Assembly: GCF_932526225.1 (NCBI RefSeq) | Contig: NC_064035.1 | Coordinates: 21,567,969-21,627,968, forward strand | Reading direction: 5' to 3' | DNA: 60,000 bases | Source: Nematostella vectensis | Lineage: Eukaryota; Cnidaria; Anthozoa; Actiniaria; Edwardsiidae | Shown here: piece after piece, positions 26,001 through 38,000 of the stretch | Layout: each line of letters starts with the position of its first letter | Numbering within the stretch: the first letter of the stretch is position 1 | Notes under the pieces: model-generated | What the model was told of the DNA's origin: nothing | The model's database searches: none | Seen by the model: only the letters and a program-made list of their open reading frames with translations | Made by a program: the position numbers and the translations under genes

Positions 26001-29000
26001 TTTGCTTCTTCTAACCTCATTGATGACATCACAATCACATGACTATATTGTTGCACCCCCCTTGACACATACATGACACATACCAAGTTTGGTTGTCATG
26101 TGATTTTTCGTTTAGGAGATATGAATATAGATATGACATCGGGATAATTTTTCTTAAAGTGACGTCATTGATGACATCACAAATCACGTGACCACAGATT
26201 TGCACCTCCCTTGACACATACATGACACCTGCCAAGTTTGGTTGTCATACGATGCTTTTTAGGGACGGACGGACGGACGGACATCGCGTCAAGAAAACTC
26301 AAGTTGATGGGTTACCAATATTTTTTACCATATTTCTTTTGTATACTACTTTTCCTAGGTATGGGGCTCCGCTCATGCAGCGCTTTGCGCCGCGTGGGAG
26401 CTCCACTATAAGTCATAATGATATAGTGTAAGTTTCATTGGGGATCGTAATGTATAGAGTAAATATAAGTATATAGGCGAAAGTTTTGTTTTGTATTCAT
26501 GTCAGAGTTTAGTGCAGAGCAAAATGCCGCTGACAATTAACATTAAGTTCTTTTGGCAAGTGAAGCACAGCTCGTCTCGGCTAAAATTCATTATTAGGGA
26601 TCACTTTTCTGATATTTACAGGATATGTTACATGTCCAACAATAAACATGCTATAATATGGTAAAGATGTGTATAATACTGTATTTACCTGCGTATAAGC
26701 CATACTTTTTTCACTTCAAAATTACCTTCAAAATTAGGGTGCGTCTTATATGTGGAATGCCACTTTTTATATTTTGGCTGGAGCGAAGTTGAAGCCAATA
26801 GTGATTTTCAAACGTAACACAATGCCAAATGTAAAGGACAGTCACTGCGTTGTTCTTCACAGAAACACTTTGGTTTATGTTCTATTGAATTGTCCGCAAA
26901 TTTGCTTTTTGTGACATTTCTTTCTGGAATTGATGTAGTACGCAGTGCAAGTTTTAAACTTTCGGGGCTAAAAATTCTGGGTGCATCTTATACACAGGTA
27001 AATATGGTATGTGTCACGTTAATTAAGATGACTGCTCAACAGTGTGCTGTTTGTTACCAACAGCCTATGTTGCCGAATTGAAAAGTTCCTTCAAGTCTCA
27101 ACAACACCCTATCAGTGATGATGACTTAACATTGCAGAAGCTTTGTGTCAAACTTGAAACTCTGCTGAGGCATGAACAGAAAGGTACATGAATAAATCAG
27201 TGCTAAAGAGGGCACTTTTTCACCTTCTTAAAACCAAGGCAACAAGGATTAGTGATGAATTGCCTATTCTTGTTGGTTTAATGTTCTTATTTTTAATTTT
27301 CTTGTACTCAGAGAAGTATACATTGCTTGGTCACAGAAAAGACTACTGGCATTTCATACAGGAGTGTATATCAAAAGATGAAGGTGTAAGATATGTGCAA
27401 GCAATACCACAGGTGAGTTACCTAGTCTCTATTAGTCCTCCAAGGGTTATTATAAACTTAAAGGGGCAGTCAAATTCTAATACTGACTTATGAGCCTTTG
27501 GTACATGTGGGGGACTTAAATTCAAAGGAAAAGACCACAAACTGTCAATAAACATAGTTTTCAATAAAATATTGTATATCATTTTAACAAGGCATTGACA
27601 GCTTTAAAAATTTCTACCGTTTGTTGACAATTAAAATCCTACAATAAACACTGACTCCAGACATGCGCAGTACCATGACGCTGCCTCTTTAACCACCCAA
27701 TGGTGGGTTACCTAGTCTCTATTAGTCCTCCAAGGGTATATTATAAACTTAATCACCTAAAGGTGAGTTACCTAGTCTCCATTAGTTCTCCAAGGGTGTA
27801 GTATAAACTTAATCGCCCAAAGGTGAGTTACCTAGTCTATATTAGTCCTCCAAGGGTATATTATAAACTTAATCACCCAAAGGTGAGTTACCTAGTCTCT
27901 ATTAGTCCTCCAAGGGTATAGTATAAATTTAATCACCCAAAGGTGAGTTACCTAGTCTCTTTTAGTCCTCCAAGGGTATAGTATAAACTTAATCACCAAT
28001 AGTGAGTTACCTAGTCTCTATTAGTCCTCCAAGGGTATATTATAAACTTAATCACCCAAAGGTGAGTTACCTAGTCTCTATTAGTCCTCCAAGGATATAT
28101 TATAAAGTTAATCACCCAAAGGTGAGTTACCTAGTCTTTATTAGTCCTCCAAGGGTATAGTATAAACTTAATCACCCAAAGGTGAGTTACCTAGTCTATA
28201 TTAGTCCTCCAAGGGTATATTATAAACTTAATCGCCCAAAGGTGAGTTACCTAGTCTATATTAGTCCTCCAAGGGTATAGTATAAACTTAATCACCCAAA
28301 GGTGAGTTACCTAGTCTCTATTAATCCTCCAAGGGTATAGTGTTTAGTTTCTCTTCGTGATTAGCTCTTTATTCGACGTATTGCTCAGTGCTCGATGCAA
28401 GTGAACTAGAGTCCTAAGACGCGTAATTCGATACAATTAAATAATCAATTAAGATCATGTTACATCCCCCTTTTTTTGGAGGAAACGACAACAATAACAA
28501 AATAGTTGAAGTCTCTGATATGGTATCTAAGTTCTATTGTAGTCATTAAGGTAGACAGGCTCCTTAGCTGCTCGTCTTGGTCTAGCTATCTTTTCTGGGG
28601 CTCTCGTAGCTACCTTCTCAGGGACGTTTTTGTCCCGCCTGGGTGGTGCGACCTCATGTTGCTGTGAGTCTTGCGTGTTGCTCACTGGCTGTATGGGTGC
28701 TGTTGGCAGTGGCGTGTCATCCCGTATTCCCTCGTTTGTTCTCTTGAAGTCTGTTGTATATTAACATAAATTAGACACGTGCGTCGAGCCTCACCTCCAT
28801 GTTAGAGGTCGGCCATGTTGGAATAAAAGTTTGTTTTGTTAAGTATTACTCAGTTTCTTCAATGTCCACTCTGTTCCTTCTAAATGTGGCGCTGTCCGTT
28901 TCAATCTCGTAGGATCTGTCGTCAAGGCGCTGTTTAACGATAGCCTTGTCCCATGTTTTCTTGTTGGGAAAGAAAGGGCGCATTCGGACGATGTCGCCTT

Positions 29001-32000
29001 CTTCTAGCGCCTCCAGGTCTTTTGCGTGTTTGTCGTAATAATGTGCCTGCTTTGCCTGTGCCAGGCGTTTCCTTTCCTTTTTCCCCGCAATGTTGATCCC
29101 TTGAGGCTTGAGAAGCGCCGAGGTTGTCGGAAGTAGAGTCTTTGTTCGCCGGCCAAGCATCTTCTGGGCTGGGCTCGAGCCTATCGCCTCTAAGGGTGTG
29201 TTCCGGTGGGCTAGGAGCGCTAGATAAGGGTCTTTCCCGCTTGCCTTTGCCTTCTTGAGTAGCCTCTTAGCCGTCTTTACCACAGATTCAGCGGCACCAT
29301 TTGCTTGCTGGTGTCCGGGGCTGCTAGGATGGACGTCATACCCCCACACGATTGCGAACTGCTTGAAGTTTTCAGACGCAAACTGAGGGCCGTTGTCGGT
29401 TACCACGGTGTCAGGAATCCCGTATCGGGAGAAGTGGCTCTTGATCTTCTTTATCGTTGCCGGTGTGCGCGTGTCTTCGAGATGGTTTATCTTGATGAAG
29501 TTAGAGAAGTAGTCACGTAGGACTAGGTAGTTGCGTTCATCGAGGGTAAAAATATAAATGGAGACCTTCTCCCAGGGTCTGTGACAGGATGGCTGCGTTG
29601 CGTTTCCTTTTGTTGTCTGGTTTCGTACTTGTGGCATGTCACTGTTCATGTATGGCTAGTATATGCTCTCGCGTTCCCGTCTGAGGCATCCGTTGATGCC
29701 GATGTGCGAGCTGTGAGCCTCTTCTCGCATCTCCGGTTTGAGCGCCTTGGGATGACTAGACGTTCCCCCCTATAAATTAGGCCGTCGTGTACTGCTAGCT
29801 CGTCCCTGAGGCGTTACCTCAGTTGCGCTCTCTGGACAACCCTCGAGTATGGTTACTTCAGTTGCGCTCTCTGGCCAACCCTCGAGTATGGTCTTCTTGT
29901 GCCAGGGTCGGCGTTACCTCAGTTGCGCTCTCTGGCCAACCCTCGAGTATGGTCTTCTTGTGCCAGGGTCGGCGTTACTTCAGTTGCGCTCTCTGGCCAA
30001 CCCTCGAGTATGGTCTTCTTGTGCCAGGGTCGGCGTTACTTCAGTTGCGCTCTCTGGCCAACCCTCGAGTATGGTTACTTCAGTTGCGCTCTCTGGCCAA
30101 CCCTCGAGTCTTCTTTAGAAGCTGGAGGACTTCATCGCCATCGGTTGATTTCTTTTTGCGCTCCTTTCATGTTTCTCCCATTGGTACAAACTTTGCTGCG
30201 TGGACGTGCTCAAAGTTTTTCTTTGCGCTAGGGGCTCCGGGGATGTGTGCTCTGCTTAGAGTATCCGCTAAGTGCATTTGCGCACCTGGCTTGTACACGA
30301 TTGTGAGGCCGTACTTTTGGGTTTTCAGGAGCATTACTTGTAGACGCTTGGGTGCATTGCGCAAAGGCTTCTTCGCAATTGCCTCTAGTGACTTGTGGTT
30401 GCTGTTCACCGTAACTGCTCGCCCGTATACGTATTGGTCGAATTTGTGGAGGAAGAAAACGACTGCTAGCATCTCCTTTTCAATCGGCGCGTATCTTGTC
30501 TCGGTGTCCGTGAGGGCGTGGCCTGCAAATGCGATTGGTTGGCCCTGCTGTAGGAGTGCAGCCCCGATACCCTTGTCGCTGGCATCACACTGGATCGTTA
30601 TTTCCTTGCTAGGATCGTAGTAGGTGAGGAGGGGAGTGGTCGACACCATTCTCTTGAAGGCGTCAAATGCCTTGCTTTGGTTTGTCGTCTACTGCCATGG
30701 TACCCCTGGCGGGGGTACCATGGAGGAGGCATGTTGACTATAGCCTCGACGTTGGCTGGGTCGGCTCTGAGTCCTTTGTTTGTGACTGTCCCAGATACGA
30801 TATTTCCGAGCGTCTGAGTTGAACCTTTGACTTGTTTAGCTAAAATGCTTCGCTCACAACAGCGGTCCAGGAATGCGGTTAAATTCCTGTCATGGTCTTC
30901 CCTCGCCACCTTGTCTGTTTCGCCTTTGCCGTAGGTGACCTTGTCGTCATGAACCGTAAGTACACCGTCCAGCTTATCTAGGGCTTGGTTTAGCCTCTTT
31001 TGGAAGATTTCTGATGAGACGGAAGTTCCAAACGGTAGCCTTTTCCAGCAGTATCTGCCAAAGGGTGTGACAAAGGTGGTAAGCCGACTCGATTCTTTAT
31101 CCAGTACGACATGCCAAAATCCGTTTTTTGCGCCCACCTTTGTGAATACTCTTACCTATGCCAGATTTGGTAGGACTCGTCGATGACTGGGATGGGATAG
31201 CGCTCCCACTTTAAGGCTTTGTTGAGTGGTTTCGGGTCAATGCATATGCGGATGTCTCCTGATGGCTTGGTTGCTGTTACCGCGTTGCTAACCCAGTCAG
31301 TCGGTTCGTCGACGGGTCACCACGCCGAGCAGAGTCAGGCGATCCAACTCGATTTCATTGCGAACGGAAGTCGGCGTGGCGGTGATATCGATGGCGTGAC
31401 TTTCGGGTCAACGGTCAAGTGCTGTTCGCTTGCCAAAGTGCCGAGATCCCCGTGGGTTTGAAGTTTTCACGCTTGACTTCTATGAGCTTATCCGTTGCAC
31501 TGTCTTCAGGCCTATTGGCGGTGTTAGATCCTCCTTGACTATCACAAACTCGGTTGAGTGTCTTTTCTCTGTCTTCGGACGCCGATCGGCTTGAGTTCCG
31601 CCTTGTTCCACATTACCAGCGTTTTGTTTGTGGGCCTGATGAGATTATTTTCGGTGACATATTTTTTTTTCGGTAGTATGTAGACCGATGCACCACAGTC
31701 TACATGAAACTTGATTGGATTTCCGGCTATTGTCATCTCTGCGTAGACCGACTCATCGTTGGTCTTGTGTTTGTCCCCGATTTCGTTGACAGATTCTCGG
31801 TCACGCATTCGAGGTAATCTGAGTCACTTCATCTGTTTCGTCTGCGATCCCATGCGCTTGTTCTTTCGTCGTTTTCTGCAGACACACTTCCTTGAAATGG
31901 TTTCTTTTTCCACATGCTGTACAAAGCCTTCTATATGATTGACATCTGTCGGGGGCATAGTCTCTTTTAGTCCTCAAGGGTATAGTATAAACTTAATCAC

Positions 32001-35000
32001 CCAAAGGTGAGTTACCCAGTCTCTGTTAGTCCTCGAGGGTATAGTATAAACTTAAACGCTGTTTTTGAGAAAGAAGGAAATTGACATGTGTTACAAAAAA
32101 AATAACTATGTCCTGCAAAGAGACATAGTCGGTATTTCTAATTGAAGGGGGCTTGCTCAAAACGCGGATACATTCTCCTATATTGTGTCCTAAGCATTTC
32201 TTGGGCCCCTTTCCCTGCCTGCAGCCCTGCAGCAAGTGTTGTACAACACACAAGATATTATAATCTTTTAGGAATATAGCAATTTGGAAATTATTTTATA
32301 TAACATTTAACATTGGGTTTCCAGGAAACAAAAGATGTAGCCTCGTTCCCAGGCGTCTTTTGACAGTCCTCTGTTGTCAAACATTTTCTGTGATAAGCTG
32401 TCCCCGACGCCTGGCGAACTCTAGGGCTTATCATTCTCAAAGGCGAAAGTCGTGACTATGACTGTTCCAATTCGAATGTTATTATAGGATTGGTTTAAGA
32501 TTCTGTAATTAGATCGCTTGTTATTAAAAAAAATACAAATCTAGCTGTGGCGGTAAACAAGAAATACTTCATGGATTGCGACGAGTCGCAAAATATCACG
32601 TTAAGGCGGTATGATACTAAAAAAACTACAAGTTTGAAGTAACACTCAGCGTAACACTCACTAGTTCCTGTGTTTTTAATATTATTGCATGAAATTTGGC
32701 AGGAATAATTATTGATAGTGTAGTAGTGTAATGAACCTCAAAAACCTTGAAATTTTTACAATGCTTAGTAATATGAAGGCTTTTTACCAAAGAATGCTGG
32801 TTAAAATTATAAGCTTTTTGTTTGTTTACTTGATAATTTTCCATTTATGTCAACTATATAGCAATTTTAGGTTCATTACATAGCTTGAGGTATTAGCAAT
32901 GAATATCCTTAGTTTGGTTTGTGTTCCAATTATAGTTTCAGAGCTAGAGCTGTTACCGTAAGAGCATTAAAATCATGTATTTTGGGTGTGGCTTGGTTAC
33001 CATAGCAACAGTAACTGCCAAAATTGGTATCGAATGATTAGTCTCAATGAGGTTAATGATATGTGAAATAATAAAACTGCTAAGTCTTTTGCTTAAAATT
33101 TTTGTTGTCTTGGGTATCATACCCCCTTAAATTTACTCAGGCTCAGATCAAGTAAATAATCTCAGTAGTAGTGGGATATGTGTGGATTCGTTCTGTACTC
33201 GACTGATTTCATGCTGAAACGCTCGGATGACAGTTTCCCTTATAAGCAATAGACATCTTATCTGGAGCTCCATACCAAGCCCATAGACACGTCGATTTGC
33301 GAATTCAAGTGTTTTACCAGGCTTCAGGACAAGCGGCAATTCAAAAGTGACGTCATTAACCGACAAGCCGCTCAGCCAATAGAAGCCAGGGGATGAGGCT
33401 ACAAAAGATGATCAAGGGGGTGGTTATTAGATAAACAAAAACTTGTTTCAATACAAGCAACACACAAGGAGCATTTCTTGATCTTTCTTTTTGTATTTAT
33501 TAAGAAGTTATGCAATATTTAATTTGAAATTTACCATTGTTTTTTATTATAAAAGCACATGTTCTGTTTGAATGAGCTTTTGAGTCTAATAACAAAGAGT
33601 TCAGAGAATAAATGAATGGGGACTGAGGTGTACTGTTGAATCGAGATGTTGGTGTCATCTTTTCTTCTTTTGCTGGACAGGTGACAACAGCCCAAGGCAA
33701 GGGCAGAGCCTTCATCCGCTATGCTTTGGCAAAGAAAATGTTGGCTGATACTATCCAGAGACTACTTGTTAATAAAAACACGCTGAGGTAAGCTTCCTTA
33801 ACACAATTCTTATTGTGCTTTAGCCAGGAGTGGACCTTTTTTATTTATCAGGCCTATCACCTGGATTTTGCTATTATTATTATATGGTTATTCAAGTATT
33901 TTTTGGTTGCCTATCGAAGAAGTGGCTGTTCTTTAAAGTTCTCTAAAAATTCTCTGCCAGTTATCACCTCTTCAGTTTTAACATAACCCACACATTAAGT
34001 TGTATTCTCATTCCCCCAACTAACTTGATGACATGTTAATTTGATCTTAGACATCAAGTTAAAAATAGAATCTTTATTCAAAGATTCACAGTGCCTACCC
34101 CTTCAGACCAAAATATTAGAATAAATGTGTGAGAGCTTATTTGCACTACTCTACCTCCTGCCATATGTTATATATACTTGCACCCCAGGGTGTCATCCCC
34201 CTCCCCTCACCCCTGTCTTCTAGTCCAGACCTGGGACTCTCTTTGCACTCGACATTCTGGCTCGCGTGAAAGAGGGTCCAGTATTTATTGCATGTTCATG
34301 CCCAAACATGTACCAATCAGCGATCTTCACGGCAAGAGTTGAAATACGAGCGTGCGCAATAACGGATGTGCCTAAAGAGGGTCGATTCCCGCTAGACCTT
34401 GTCGAGTGCAGAGCTCTAAAAATCGATCATTGCTAAGTTGTAAAGAACTTTTTGTACATGTGAATGAATATCAGCGAACTGTTTGGGATTTGTTTTCTAT
34501 GAAAACGTGATAAAATGTGATTGAAAATCAAATTCAAAAAAAGCGTGCGCTCATTTTAAATGACGCTATTGCCTAAAGCGCGCGCGTGAAAATAACGAAT
34601 ACGGAAAAGCTCTTTGATTAATATATTTTCCAGACTCTTATTACCATCTGTCCTGTTCTCAGAAAAGATTGACAATCAAGTATTTACCCACGACCAAAAT
34701 CAGCCTATTATTTCTGAAATAAACCCTCGCTCGTCCCTTTCGCAGCCATCTTGAACCAAGCAACCAGGCCACACCGCATATATGCGGTGTACTTTCGCGC
34801 ATGCGCATGCAATAAATACTGGACCCTCTTTCACGCGAGCCAGAATGTCGAGCGCAAAGAGAGTCCCAGGGCTGGACTACCCTCTCTTCTTGATCCACCT
34901 CTGGCGAAATTTGGAACTTCTGAGAGAGAAAACTCCCTCCACCTCCAACACCCCTGGAGGCGAGGTGGGTACTACCCCTGTACCTACTCCTAGCTTATGG

Positions 35001-38000
35001 CCTACATTTTACAATGAATAAGATATGCCCCCTTTACCTACTCCTAGCTTATGGCCTACATTTTACAATGAATAAGATATGCCCCCTTTACCTACTCCTA
35101 GCTTATGGCCTACATTTTACAATAAATATGATATGCCCCCCTTTACCTACTCCTAGCTTATGGCCTACATTTTACAATAAATATGATATGCCCCCTTTAC
35201 CTACTCCTAGCTTATGGCCTACATTTTACAATGAATAAGATATGCCCCCTGTACCTACTCCTAGCTTATGGCCTACATTTTACAATAAATAAGATATGCC
35301 CCCTTTACCTACTCCTAGCTTATGGCCTACAATTTACAATAAATATGATATGCCCCCTTTACCTACTCCCACCTTATGGCCTACATTTTACAATAAATAA
35401 GATATGCCCCCTGTACCTACTCCTAGCTTATGGCCTACATTTTACAATAAATATGATATGCCCCCTTTACCTACTCCTAGCTTATGGCCTACATTTTGCA
35501 ATGAATAAGATATGCCCCTTCTACCTACTTCTAGCTTATGGCCTACATTTTACAATAAATATGATATGCCCCCGTTACCTACTCCTAGCTTATTGGCTAC
35601 ATTTTACAATGAATAAGATATGCCCCCTGTACCTACTCCTAGCTTATGGCCTACATTTTACAATAAATATGATATGCCCCCTTTACTTACTCCTAGCTTA
35701 TGGCCTACATTTTACAATAAATATGATATGCCCCCTTTACCTACTCCTAGCTTATGGCCTACATTTTACAATAAATATGATATGCCCCCTTTACCTACTC
35801 CTAGCTTATGGCCTACATTTTACAATAAATATGATATGCCCCCTTAACCTACTCCTAGCTTTATGGCCTACATTTTACAATAAATATGATATGCCCCCTT
35901 TACCTACTCCTAGCTTATGGCCTACATTTTACAATAAATATGATATGCCCCCTTTACCTACTCCTAGCTTATGGCATACATTTTACAATAAATATGATAT
36001 GCCCCCTTTACCTATTCCTACCTTATGGCCTACATTTTACAATGAATAAGATATGCCCCCTCTACATACTCCTAGCTTATGGCCTACATTTTACAATAAA
36101 TATGATATGCCCCCTTTACCTACTCCTTGCTTATGGACTACATTTTACAATGAATAAGATATGCCCCCTGTACCTACCCCTAGCTTATGGCCTACATTTT
36201 ACAATAAATATGATATGCCCCCTGTACCTACTCCCACCTTATGGCCTACATTTTACAATGAATAAGATATGCCCCCTGTACCTACTCCTAGCTTATGGCC
36301 TACATTTTACAATAAATATGATATGCCCCCTTTACCTACTCCTAGCTTATGGCCTACATATTGCAATGAATAAGATATGCCCCTTCTACCTACTTCTAGC
36401 TTATGGCCTACATTTTACAATAAATATGATATGCCACTTTTACCTACTCCTAGCTTATGGCCTACATTTTACAATAAGTATGATATGCCCCCTTTACCTA
36501 CTCCTAGCTTATGGCCTACATTTCACAATAAATATGATATGCCCCCTGTACCTACTCCTAGCTTATGGCCTACATTATACAAAAAATATGATATGCCCCC
36601 TGTACCTACTCCTAGCTTATGGCCTACATTTTACAATAAATATGATATACCCCCCTGTACCTTCTCCTAGCTTATGGCCTACATTTTACAATAAATATGA
36701 TATGCCCCCTGTACCTACTCCTAACTTATGGTCTACATTATACAATAAATAAGATATGCCCCCTGTACCTACTCCTAGCTTATAGCCTACATTATACAAT
36801 AAATATGATATGCCCCCTTTACCTACTCCTAGCTTATGGCCTACATTTTACAATAAATAAGATATGCCCCTTGTACCTACTCCTAGCTTATGGCCTACAT
36901 TTTACAATAAATATAATATGCCCCTTGTACCTACTCCTAGCTTATGGCCTACATTTTACAATTAATAAGATATGCCCCCTTTACCTACTCCTAGCTTATG
37001 GCCTACATTTTACAATAAATATAATATGCCCCTTGTACCTACTCCTAGCTTATTGCCTACATTTTACAATAAATAAGATATGCCCCCTTTACCTACTCCT
37101 AGCTTATGGCCTACATTTTACAATAAATATAATATGCCCCTCGTACCTACTCCTAGCTTATGGCCTACATTTTACAATGAATAAGATATGCCCCTTGTAC
37201 CTACTCCTAGCGTATTGCCTACATTTTACAATAAATAAGATATGCCCCCTTTACCTACTCCTAGCTTATGGCCTACATTTTACAATAAATATAATATGCC
37301 ACTTGTACCTACTCCTAGCTTATTGCCTACATTTTACAATAAATATGATATGCCCCTTGTACCTACTCCTAGCTTATGGCCTACATTTTGCAATAAATAA
37401 GATATGCCCCCCTGTACCTACTCCTAGCTTATGGTCTACATTTTACAATAAATATGATATGCCCCCTGTACCTACTCCTAGCTTATGGCCTACATTTTAC
37501 AATGAATAAGATATGCCCCCTCTACCTACTCCTAGCTTATGGCCTACATTATACAATAAATATGATATGCCCCTTTTACCTACTCCTAGCTTATGGCCTA
37601 CATTTTACAATAAATATGATATGCCCCTTGTACCTACTACTAGCTTATGGCCTACATTTTACAATAAATATGATATGCCCCTTGTACCTACTCCTAGCTT
37701 ATGGCCTACATTTTACAATAAATATGATATTCCCCCTGTACCTACTCCTAGCTTATGGCCTACATTTTACAATAAATATGATATGCCCCCTTTACCTACT
37801 CCTAGCTTATGGCCTACATTTTACAATAAATAAGATATGCCCCCTTTACCTACCCCTACCTTATGGCCTACATTTTACAATAAATATGATATGCCCCCTG
37901 TACCTACTCCTAGCTTATGGCCTACATTTTACAATGAATATGATATGCCCCCTTTACCTACTCCTAGCTTATGGCCTACATTTTACAATGAATAAGATAT

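Larger units (their letters stand above)
28341..31956 (-). mobile_element. Degenerate Ty3/gypsy LTR retrotransposon (5'-truncated)
   Basis: Inserted on the minus strand within the 60 bp minisatellite. The 3' LTR is 28341-28464 (TGTAACA to TAAACA on the minus strand, with AATAAA), preceded by a polypurine tract at about 28465-28481. Reading along the minus strand: CCHC knuckle, protease, reverse transcriptase, RNase H, a 62 bp minisatellite and integrase. The order RT-RNase H-integrase marks Ty3/gypsy. The 5' LTR and most of gag are absent at the right end (about 31956), where minisatellite sequence resumes. Several frame breaks; not functional. Confidence 0.9.

Noticed and set aside
29823-30620. 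265-codon plus-strand frame across the gypsy element
   Set aside because: Antisense to RNase H and built on the 62 bp repeat.
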